NCBI GenBank assembly: GCA_947000775.1
Contig: CAMQGK010000048.1
Location: 2,872,501-2,936,500 of the forward strand
DNA: 64,000 nucleotides
DNA from: Pterois miles
Taxonomy: Eukaryota; Chordata; Actinopteri; Perciformes; Scorpaenidae
Reading direction: 5' to 3'
Shown here: one piece after another, positions 1 to 12,000 of the stretch
Layout of the letters: every line of letters begins with the position of its first letter
Position numbering within the stretch: the stretch's first letter is position 1
Position numbers and translations under genes: made by a program
Notes under the pieces: model-generated
Told to the model about the DNA's origin: nothing
The model's input: the letters and a program-made list of their open reading frames with translations, nothing else
Database searches by the model: none

Positions 1-2912
1 ATGGAAGTTATTGAATACATAATCATACCAAATCATGAATTTTTCATAATTGTTTATTAGTATAAAACATTGTGATTTCTTTCTGGCCGTAACAGATTCC
101 ACAAGTGCAAAAAATGGCTCAGTCTGTTGTAAAGTAAGTTCAGCTAACTAATTTCTCAACAAAATGTCACAACTCAAAATATGGTCTACCATATGGATGA
201 GGCAGAAAGGGTGAAAGACTGGTCATCACACCTGAATACCCCAAAAACAGACAGAACATTTTATAATGTTGTTCTCAGTGAATCATCTTTAATCACCAAA
301 AGAAACAAGCGAAGGACCTGGCCAGCCGCATACAGAAGTGCATCAACAAAATACTCATTTGGCTATAAAACAACCAGCACATTAAGGTTGGTCACAGAAC
401 TCTTACATATGGAGTTTGGATCCAGTGACTAGCTATGCCATACAGATGCAAACGTATTCACATTTTGCTTAACAAATTCCTATGAATGACTAATACTCAA
501 ACAACCAAAGGTATTACTCAAGCTTTGCTAAAACCGTGTGGCAGACATACAGCATTGCAGTGTTTCAATTAGGCCTTACTCTAAAGATTATGTTTGTGTT
601 TATGACATTTAGTGAATATGTAAATACTCCACTGTGACGTGACTCAGTCTCGTCTCTCTTCCTTTGTATAACCAGTCTGCACCGAATCCACAATGTGCAA
701 CATTCATCACTTGAACTTACTGACTAAAGCATTTCGGTCTACATGTATACACAAACAAAAAACCCTGTACCTTGCTGAATACAAGACACATAGTACATGT
801 ATGACGCATACCATAAAATTTCAACATTAAATTACAAAGCTCAAAAAATAAAACAATCTATTTTAAAGAAAAAAATGAATAGAAAATTATATCTACATCT
901 GTATATAAAAATGAAAGATTATAAGTTAGATTTTTTAATACGGAAACCCATTTTTGTACTTTTTCATGTATCTGTAAAGGTGACTGAGGGTTGCCGATCA
1001 ACAAGTCTATATTAATTATTACATATGTAAATACATAAAGTGTGCAGACATGGGTCAAACAGCAAGACAGACTTAAGTTTCAACAAAATTCCCATTTTTA
1101 ACAACTGAGATGGGCTTGATGGTTGTTGGCTCTTAAACAGACACAATCAACTGCACACATCACTGTCTTTGAGAAGGCTTCAGCTGCTGTTTGACCCACG
1201 CCTGCTGAAATGTCACAGTGGGTTGTAAAACCCTACACAGTAGCAGCGAGAGGACAGCACGCCCCGTACAGTTTGAGTATGGGGAACAGAGAGCAGCAGA
1301 GACAGGCTGAACCATGGAGGTTAAAACTGCATATTATTCATCTGTAGGCATACAAATGGAATGACTTGTGTATTCAGATGAAGTCCATAGTGTGTCGACT
1401 GAGTTTTGTGGCAGCACCACAGCGCTGTGAGGAGCTCAGCACAGGTTTTAGTGTTCTGTTAGACCAATCAGTTCTTTCCGAGGACCACTCAGACCCATAC
1501 AGAGGTAAATGAGCTAAAACAAACAGAGGGGGAAGACATCACCCTCTGGATGCTTTCACTTCCTGTGGCCCTTACCTTGAAACCTGGGGGTTGTTGAATG
1601 CTGTGTCCAAATGCTCTGCCCCTCCATATGAGTGCACCTCATTCTGACAGGGATGTCAGGACTATGCTAACAATCCCCTGATGCTGGAATGAATGAGCAA
1701 ATGAAGTGATGAAAAAGACACAAACCATGAAGATTATGTGTGCACACTTCAAATAAAGGAGCAGAGATTAAGGACACAGGTTAAGGCACCTTGGAACCCT
1801 GATTAATCCGAGGCACAGTCCAGGACAGTAACTCTGAATTGGCCCTGGGTGTGGTTGGCATTGATCTGCTAGATGTCTGGCAGCCAACTGCGATGTCCCG
1901 CGACCTAGAATGTGTCCCTAGTATTGAGCTCTCTCCCATCGTTCCCCTCCTCCATCTCGTATGCCCCCAGGAAGAACAGCATGTACTGATTACAGCAACT
2001 TATAACAGAGGCCACACTTGTAGTGTGCTTCACTTTCTGGCCTGTGCATTTACAATCATAGAGTTAAAAGGATAAGTTAACATTTTAGGAAATACACTTA
2101 TTTGTGATTAGCTAAACTTAGCATAAAAACTGCTAACAGGGGCTGGCAGTTAGCTCTGTCCATCCACCTACCAATTAATAATTAGCGTGTTGTTTCTCAT
2201 TTGTTTCATCCAATAAACGTAGTTTTTGGGGGAGTTGCTTGCTGGATGAGTTAATCTTCTGGTCTAATTCTCTGCAAAAAAGCAAATTTCCAAACATAAC
2301 CAGAGTTTTGACAATGAAAACAACAGCACAGTTTGACGTAAAGATACACAGATAACAACAAACTGACAAACATGCACGCAGCCTGTTGGTGACAAGCGCA
2401 GCAGAGCTGCCTACTCCATATGTCTTAAAGTCAGCCCCACCACCCACACTTACAGGAAGAGTGGACTACAACACCCACCACAGATCTGGGAAGATAGGCA
2501 GAGGAAGTGCATTGAGGATGCTGCAGTGTATTTTCTCTATACATTAAGAACATTGTGATATACATTGGCATTAAGCCAAATGTAGGGAAGGGTGACAGCA
2601 GTGTAGAGTGACATGCCTGGCTGCTGTCCTGGTGTCGGACTGACTCACTCTCAGGATGAGGGGCTTCAAATCTCCAAGATGAAAAGCTTATGACAAAAAA
2701 TTAATAATTAATAGTGGTGTGGTTACAGTTAAGACCTCAATGCTTTTCTCTTTGCAGATATATTGTCATATTTTATCATGTCATATTTTGTCATCTTGAC
2801 AAAAAAAAAAAAAAATAATAATAATAATAACTCAAGCAAAACAAACCCATTCTCTCAAAGTTGAGTCCCAAAATGAAAGGTGCACAAGAAAGGTTGGTGG
2901 AAGTAAAAGCCA
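1..2912 (-). other. kif3b 3' UTR and downstream flank
   Basis: No coding exon is seen downstream of the kif3b stop. Minus-strand poly(A) signal candidates are ATTAAA at 939-934 and AATAAA at 58-53; neither can be proven, so the 3' end of the gene is open. The stretch includes a T/TTA-rich tract (2801-2830, read on the minus strand) and an old dispersed repeat (2068-2300). Confidence 0.5.
2068..2300 (+). repeat. Degenerate teleost dispersed repeat
   Basis: The words GTTAACATTTTAGGAAATAC, TTAGCATAAAAACTGCTAAC and GTTAGCTCTGTCCATCCACC in this order resemble a very common fish interspersed element recalled from other teleost genomes. It is old and eroded, with no clear ends or target duplication. 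Confidence 0.5.
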
Positions 2913-3018
2913 TCACTTGGGCACCAGGCCACGGGGTTTTGGGTAAAGCAGGGATCCTGGGCTTGAGGGGCTGAATGGAGAGGTCGGGGTGCTCGACTTC
3001 TTGCCTGCTCTCGGTCGA
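2913..3018 (-). CDS. kif3b: kif3b last coding exon (residues 726-760 and stop)
   Basis: Acceptor GTCACTCAG at 3019; the frame set by exon 7 reads GRPRAGKKSS, a Ser/Pro-rich run, and LLYPKPRGLVPK then TGA at 2915-2913. The longest open frame here is in another phase and is not the real one. Confidence 0.93.
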
Positions 3019-6000
3019 CTGAGTGACAAAGAGTAATGACAGAGGGTTAAACACATTGTGGGGATAACAGTAAAAGGTTGTAAGCCTACACATTTTGAGG
3101 TTTTATTTACATTTTATTAATACACACACCCGCCTAGCAAAATGAATTTAACTTGTGGTCTTGACAGCTAAAGGTGATAGTTTGCCTTACCCAGACTTTG
3201 TTTTTTTGAGGCTGCCGATGGCGGGCGGGGTTGATCCCAAGCTGCTGTGAAAGCCTGAGGCATCTACTTGGATCTCGTCCTCATCCCTAAGAGCGTTCTC
3301 CAGAGCTGCCGCCACCTTTGGGGCGATAACCGGCTCCTGATACTCTTTAGTGGTCTTTGTGGGCAGATCCAAATCCAGCATCATGATGTTTTCAGCCTGG
3401 GAGGAACAGAGCAGAGGCATGCTCATCTGAGACAAACAAGTCAATCCAGATACATTTTATTATATATTGTCAAAAGGCTGACAAGAAGAAGAAGAAGAAG
3501 AAGAAGATCTACCTTTATTAGTCCCACAATGGGGAAATTCAATTTACACTCTGTTAAACTCATACATGGTACATGCAGACCTGAAACACACATACATGCA
3601 GTAATGGAGAGACGTCAGAGTGAGGGGGCTGCTCCTGACAAGCGCCCCGAGCAGTTGGGGGTTTGGTGCCTTGCTCAGGGGCACCTCGGCAGTGCCCAAG
3701 AGGTAAACTGGCACCTCTCCAGCTACAAGTTCACACTCAGTTTTTGGTCCATGTCGGGACTTGAACCGGTGACCCTCCGGTTCCCAAGCCAACTCCCTAC
3801 AGACTGAGCTACTGCCGCCCCAATGACAATGAGCATATAAAACTCAGACTGTGTAGAAGAGGTGGACGTAGTCACGCTGACGTCACCCACTGGTTTGTGG
3901 ACTGCTGTTTTGAAGCCTCGAGTTTGGCGTTTTGGCCTTGGCCATCTTGGTTTTAGGAACCACAAGTTAGATGAGATGGTGGAGCCAAGTACAACCGAAC
4001 ACTGGATAAAACCTTTCTAGGCAGGCAGTCCCGCCCCAAATGATCCCCTGCTTTATGGTCTATCTGACTCTAAATGGACCATAATTCACTAAATGAACAT
4101 CCTGCTGTATTGAAGACTTGAAACTAGTGATTGAGACCATAAACTCATGTTTACAATGTTTTTAGTGAGGTAATAAATAAAGTGAGAAGTAGGCTCATTT
4201 TCTCATTGACTTCTATACAATCAAACAACATTTTGCAGCCACAGGAGAAAAAGTACAGGTTTAAGGCACTTAAGCACTGGCTTCACTTTTCAACACCGAG
4301 GTTGCCCACTGATGCATACTGTATATTGCATTTAACCATCTGAAAATGTTGCATGTTAATGCAGAATTGGGGAAATGTATAACTTGATGCCCATGGTACA
4401 TTCTGGATTCATGTGTGTTTTAAAATCCTTGTTGATTAATATCCATTTGCTGCATTTTTTTAAATTTTATTCCCTTATACCTACATTTTTAATGCTGCAT
4501 TGCACTGTTTGGTTTCGTATTAAATGTTGTCAGTACATCTAAGCTTTACCCATCCAGCACATCTGGCATCAGTTATGTGTGTCTGTGGTGATTTATTTGC
4601 GGGGACTATTACTGGAGGTATATGCGTGAATACATGTACATTCGTCGATACAAAAGGTGAGCAGGACATGTGGCTTACTTTGAATCTCGTTTCAGGCCTC
4701 ATCATCATGGCCATGCGGGCGTGGTGACTGAGAGGCCTCCTGTAGCCAACCGCAGACAAAGGCCTGCTCATCATCTGATGGTCACTGAAGCACACACATA
4801 CAGAGAATGAGTGTTGCAGCATTGAGGGCAAATGAAGCCTTAATTGGTGATGCACCAATCTGACTTTTTCAGTCCTGATTCCTGGGCATCGCGTACCGGC
4901 CTATACAGAATCAACAGAAGTCTTAACCGTTCTGTCATTACAGACCACTAAGGGTTTTAGTCCGATGCCTTCCTGTGGTTTGTAAATGATATGGCTGCTA
5001 CAAAATGGAAGCCGCTCAAAATAAAGATTTCAAGGTTTGACCTGAAGGGGCAATACTACTCTTAAACTGTGAATAATCTGATTTGGAACAGAAAACGTCA
5101 TCAACCGTACAGGAATGATTAATTACGGCTCAAAAATTAGGGATAAGCCAACCTCACTTTTTGCCAACTGATCCTGAATTTCCCTCCGGGGATTAATAAA
5201 GGTTCATCTTATCTTATCTTATACACTAAATCTAAAATCTGCATGGTACTGATTAAAATTTTTCTATGTATAAGGTAACATGGCTGAAACATGTCAATTT
5301 AAACTACTGGCAGACATGGTCATTAGGGCTGGGTATCGCTACTCAGTACCTTTAAGGTATTGACCAAAATAACCCAGTACCAAGTAGTATTGAAACTTCT
5401 CCAGTCAAACGACACCTGCAATCGATACTTTAGGCTATTTGTACATCTGTCCTCGCAGCCAATCACCGCGAGACTTCTTTGATTGAATGTAACATGTAAT
5501 TGGCCCACTAGCGGCTAGCAGCTAACAGTGCTGACAGAGCTAACAACAGTGTGAACGCTGTGCAGTGTGGTGGAGATTAGCCAGAGGAGCACACAGCTTC
5601 CATTCACATGATGAGTACTGAATAAAGTCCTGTTGGTATCAGTATTATCAAGGGGTACTGGTATTGATACTGCCGTCAGAATTAAATAATACCCAGCCCC
5701 TATGCTCATACAGAAATATTTCTCTTTTTACTCTTTCCCTCACAAACCAAAACTGCCCTTTTAAACAATATAGTTCACCCATTTGTTTTTTTCCATTCAA
5801 TCAGTTCATTTATAGCTCATTTTCAGAGCTGTTCTCCTTTAATCAACAATAAATTCATTCAATAATTGTGTCCAACTCACAATAATCTCTGATAAAAATT
5901 GTATCTTATGTTAACAAAAATCAAATGAAAAGAGCAGAATTGAAAACTGACCGCTGAACATGTAAGAGTCAATGCAGGGCATCTCTGCAAAAAATGTAAT

Positions 6001-9000
6001 ATAATGTGTAATGCCCCCCACTGCCACACTTCCACCCAGCTTTACCCTCCACCAAGCCTGTTGACAGGGAGCGGCCTTGCAGAAAGTAAGATAGTACATG
6101 TTCCTGTATCCAAACAGGTGAAGCATAGGACAAGCAGTACGGGGTTGACACCCCTGGTGGCCCTCAATACAAATGTATGTTTAACAATACTGCTACGAGT
6201 CATATTACACTTAAACTACCTACCTATAAGCATTTGATTTAAACTCAAATATTTCATTGATATTTTTTTCTTTTTGAAAGTTTCTACACAACATGTACGT
6301 TGAAGTTGGAGCATTTCTAACCAGATGAAGACTGGACAAAAAAAGTTAGGATTATTCTGTGACTTACTCCTCTATACGTGTGATGGGCTTCATTTTCCAG
6401 TATTCATCCTCCTCGTCAAAGTAAGCCCTGTTAACTACTTTGTTCTTCTCCTCTAAGGGAATGAAGTTCTCAATGATCAGATGCCTGAAAGACAGACAAC
6501 GAGCAATGAGACAGCGGCAGTAAGAGACAGACGAGCATGCAGAGGAAGGACAGCGACACTGAAATAATCAGATGAGAATAAATACATTTACCCACTCTGT
6601 CTTGCGACTTTTGCCTTGCTGATTGTTATTTATTAATTACACTGAAGCAGGAAGTCTACTGGTTTCATGGCTGTGGTGTAGAAATAATATACCTAACTCA
6701 TTTCACATTCATTAATAATTATTACACAAACATATTTAATAGGTATCTGGCTGAACACTGACTACATTTTAAAAATGCAACAGTACAACTTGAAAACCAT
6801 TTTCTCCTTCATAAGCTTTATTAAGCATTATGTTAGCATGTAAAATCTGAGTGTAGTGCACATAGATACTTTTCACTGCCAAACCCTTTGCAAAAAAGTA
6901 GGTTAAAACCTTAATGATTTCATAGTGTCAGTGTTCAAAGATAGCTCGGGTGTTTCTCAGTGGGGTTGTATGAAGTACTTCTCCACAGTCGGCGTATTAC
7001 TACAGTAGACGGATTTCATCTACTGTAGGAAACAGACCGACTACAACCCCACTTCAAAAAATCAGAACTATCCCTTTAAGTCTGTCAGCACATATTAGTA
7101 TAATATTGATCAGTGTCTTATTGCCAGGCCAACAGCATGATATGCAGTGTCCATACTTGAGTTTGAGTTCCCTGGTGAGCTCGTTCTGGGTCTGTTCCAG
7201 CTCCTGGCGCTCGTTGATGTGCGCCTCCTGGATGTCATGAATTTCTGCCTTCACGGCCTGCAGCTTGGCAAACAACTAGAGGACAGAGAAGGAGAGAGGA
7301 AACCAAGGTTAACTTATCAAGAATCAGCCTTAGACACCCGACGGTCATCATGGGGAATAAAGGACTATCCAAACAGACAAACAAAGCCACAGTGTATTCT
7401 TACCTGACGTGAAATAGTGCCTGACCTACTTACTGGCAAGGATTTTATCACCAGATACTGTACATAATGCCACAGAAGTACTAAACATCAAGCTTTCTAA
7501 GATAAGTTCATGCTGTACCAATGCTTTCAAATCTATGCTAGCAGTGTATTTTTATGTACTCAGAATATATTAACTGATTACAGCGGTCAGTACTGGAGAC
7601 CCATGCAGAAGCATCTTGTGTCAGTGTAGATGGAGACAGGAGAGACAGCCATAAATTGTACACTTTACAACTAAAATTTGGGTGTATTTGCAAGTTTTTC
7701 AAACATGGGAAAACCTGCTAAAAATAGGCGACAGACTCCTTTCCTACTGTGAGTATAGCATACCCTATCACTGATCTTTCTGGGTTTTTTCTGGTGTATC
7801 ACATTTAGTGTCATGGAAGCAGGGTTAGTAAACACTGAAAATGTTCCAGTGATTACTTCTTTTTTATATCTGTTCCTTATTTGGTCTTTCTTTCCGACTC
7901 TCAAACTACAGTTGGTGATTGTTACGACAGTGGAGAGACTAACAAAGACGGTTTTGATGAGTTTTATTTTGCCTGTTGAGTTTGAATGAAATGTGTTTCG
8001 ATAATTAGCGACGTAAAATGACTGTTGTCTGACTGGAGTCTGGGGACTCTGAGGGGAGCATATCAATTATATGTTTTGTACGTTAATAATTCATAATTAT
8101 TTTTCAAATCCCTGTTGATCATATTCATTATATATTCACTTCAACATGCGTTACATGCACCGGAAAATTAGTGATAATTAGTATGTCCATCCGAGTGTCA
8201 TGTTTCCATCACTGTGGATGGAGCTGGAGCCGATAAATACGGACCACTGCAGAGTCATTTGTCCCGGGATTGAATGCCGATTGTAACTTTTCCCACTGAA
8301 GACAACAGCCAGATGTTTTTGGGTGTTAGTGTTTTGGTTTCCAATAGGACACCCAAGGTTGCAGCCGCTACCTTTTTCAGCTTCTTGGTTTTGATGTCGA
8401 CCTCCTGCTGCAGAGAACTGTAGGTCTCCTTCAGCTCAAGAGTTTCTTCGTCACGAGTGTCCATCTGCTGCTGCATCTCTCGCTCTCGCCGTTTCTGGAA
8501 ACACACACAGATATGCACATTCATAAACTTAAACCACAGTGCTGTGTGTGTGAAGAGGCTGCACAAGTCAAGAAAGTATCATAGCCATGTGGTACACGGT
8601 CAATTAAGTAAGGGATGGTGTAAAGCTAAATGGTCATCATCAAAAATAAAGCCCTATAGGGAAACAACAAGGACCACAACACTGAGGGCTCAACCAGGGT
8701 TGAACCAGAGTTGACTGTGTGTCTGAAAGGGTTAACCCGCATTGACTGACTCAGCATCATGACCCAGGTTCAGAGGTGAATCAGACCAGAGCTGATTTCA
8801 ATGTGAAGACACAATGTAGACTGAGTGGAGAGAACTGATAGAGACAGGAGGCCAAAGTAGCTCATTTTTAAATGAATTTATCACATTCCCAAAATACTGC
8901 GATATAGTTTTTCATCTCGACAATGCATAGTCACGTTTTTATATTGTGATATTGCGCGGCATGATATATTGTCACACCCCTAGTATGCAGTGTTCGCGGG

Positions 9001-12000
9001 TGGTAACCCAAGTCATACCTCAACAGTCATGACCAGGGATAAACCTGGGTTCACTGGTTTGGTTTGAATTGACAAAAACAGGGTTGAACACGGGTCAGAT
9101 AACCCTGGTCATTGGTGTAAAAGGGGTGTTAGTCGACTAAGAATTTCTTCGGTCAAGGACAGCCCTGGTACATGGACAGTTGAGTTAGCTTGGTTTGACT
9201 GTTGAAGATTTAAGTCTAGATTTTTCAGTTCCTTAAAGATGGATTAAAATGTCTGTTGAAGCTTATTAACAGTTGCTGGATCATAACCCCCCCCTCCCTC
9301 TGTCTCAGTTCAGCAGGCTTTATTGGCATGACATTTGACATGTGTTGCCAAAGCACAGTTACAATTATGAAAAACAATGAATTAAAAAGAAAAACACAAA
9401 AACGATAAACAATGAGAAAAAAACAGAGCATAAAAATATTCTACTAATTATTACATACAGTATATGGTGATGCCGTGGCTAACACTGTCGCCTCACAGGA
9501 AGAGGGTCGCAAGTTCAAATTTGAAAATCCTGGGCCCCTTCTGTGTGGACTTTGCATGTTCTCCCCATGTCAGTGTGGGTTTTCTCCGGGTTCTCTCCGG
9601 GTTTTCTCCGGGTTTTCTCCGGGTTTTCTCCGGTTTCCATTCCACAGTCCAAAGACAACGCGTGACAACGCTCTATGCCTCTCCTTTTCATTTTCATTTT
9701 CCCATGAAACTTGTTTAAGGACTCTTGCTGCAGTGAAAAATATCAGTGTCTGTGCTATTTTAAACTGGTTTTGAACTACAATGAAATGTTTGAAATCTGT
9801 TATATCATCTGGAAAAGCTCATGACAGGATGAGGACACATCCCTGAACCACTTGAACTAGAAGACCGGATGTGACGAGGACAAGCACGGATTCCATGCTG
9901 ACAAGAGAGGTTTTTATCTCAGATCTAAGAAATGTATCACTTGTAAAACGACTACATTTTTAGTCTCACTGCATTCAAAACTAGGGCGTGATGTAATGTA
10001 TCTGTACTAAACCATCATCGTCCTGTGCATGCACCTGCATATAGGCTACACAGCATGTAGATTTATCCACGTAATGCAGAAGCAAAGTTAACAAGCGTAA
10101 GTTCCACTCTGAAACTTTCAGCCATATGCTGTTAGCAATATGTGCTGAGTTTAGGACAAGCGGATTAGCGTGAAGTCAGTCACACTATGGTGAGTACAAT
10201 TGTGTAAACGCACATGTGATGGCATCACCCAGATGTGTCAAATGTGTTTATTTAGTATTTGTACACTGCAGTACAGAAATGTTTGTAATGTTCCTTATTT
10301 TTTAGAATGAAAATAGTTTACCACAGTTGGAAATGGGCAAAATGCTGCCTCAGCACCCAGCAAGAGGAAGGTGTCTGTCTGATACTTGCACTACTGTTCA
10401 AAATAAATGATATATAAATAATCTCCCGCTCTACCAAACTCACACCGAATCCGTCACTCCTAAACCGGGGTATGAACTGAACCATGACTTCTGTGTACCG
10501 ATAAACTCCCATCCACTAAACTCGTATCCTGTCATCAGTAATCACATATTGGTTGACTGATTTGTGACCTTCATGTATTTGCTGTAAATAAGTGGTAAGT
10601 TAATTTTCAGATGTTTATACCTGTTCAGCGATTTCCTGCCTCTTCTGCTCCAGCATTCTCTGCTGCTCATTGGTGTGATCCACAATGTTCTTCCCCCCTA
10701 CTAGGAGCTTACTCTCCATCTCCTGGATTGAGAGGAACAAGAAGAAGGAAGGAACCACTTCAAGTCACACTGAGGAGAAAAGCATTTGCACTAACTCTAA
10801 TACATTTCACCAGTTGGTTTCATGAAAAGAATATGACCAGACAACATGGTTTATCAATCAGATCCATACTGGATGTACAGAAACCAGCCAGTATGGTAAA
10901 ATCAGCTTACCTTCACTTTGGCTGCAAGCATCTCTCCGGCATCCCTCTCCATCTTCAGCGCTTCCATTTTCTTCTCTTTCTCTTTAAGCAGCAGAACTTT
11001 CTCCTCAGCCACCAGACTGTGATCCTCCATGATAGCCTTTCTCTCTCTCTCCAGCTTCTCCTGCTGCTCCCGCCAGTAATCCCCTTTGTCATCCCCGTCT
11101 TCATCGTCGTCTTCTGTCTCTCCTTCCTCCAGATCCTCACCAACGCTCCCTTCCCCGGCCCGCCTCCTCTGTCTCCTCCCTTTCTTCTTTCCTGAGCGCT
11201 TCTGCAGCTGTGCCTTCAACCTCGCGATCTCCTCCTGAAACTTCCTGAGAAGGGCATCCTTGGGGTCCTCATTGATACGTGGTTTATTCTTGATGTTTTT
11301 GGCCCTGTTGGAATAGCGCAGTGTTGTCAAGGTCTCCTCCACATTGTAGGAAGCTGGGCCAATGTTGGCGACCATGACTGTGCGGGCATTGCCCCCCAGA
11401 GAGTCCTGCAGCAAACGGGTGAGTTTGGAGTCTCGGTAGGGGATGTGGCTGCTCCTGCCATCCACCAGCGCTGATATGACGTTCCCCAGAGCCGAAAGCG
11501 ACAGATTGATCTTTGTGGCTTCTTTAAGCCTCTCCCCCTGAGCACCGGTCTTGGTCTGCCTTTCACTACCGGCTAAGTCTACCAGGTTCAGTTTGCCAAC
11601 TCTGATATGGTTCTCCCCGTCAACACCCAACTCACTGCACTCAACAGTGATGACAAAGATGGCGTGAGAACGGGAGCTGTGTTCATTCATGTTAGTGGCA
11701 CCCACTGAACGATTCTGGTTGCCCACATTCATGACACGTTCGATCTCCGGTGCACTCTTGGAGATAACTGATGAAAGGTCTTTGACATACACTCCGGTAT
11801 CAGGCCTCTCCCTGAGCTCGAGACGACGTGACTGGTCTGTGGAGAGCAAGTCTTTGATCTCCTCTTGGTAAATTTCTAGATATGATGCTCTCACCAGGTA
11901 CTGCTGATTCTGGGACCGTGAAATGTGAGTGAAAATATGCTCAAAGGAGTTAGGGATCACCCCTCTTCTCTCTGGATCATTTCTGACCCCCTCCATAGTG

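Noticed and set aside
3268..3807. 179-residue plus-strand frame
   Set aside because: Runs antisense over a kif3b exon, a splice acceptor and the SINE at 3483-3821.
3757..3821. Possible functional tRNA gene on the minus strand
   Set aside because: A and B boxes are present, but the sequence does not fold as a complete cloverleaf and continues into a SINE body with a simple-repeat tail.
10611..11195. 194-residue plus-strand frame
   Set aside because: Antisense shadow of kif3b exons 1-2 and the intron between them.
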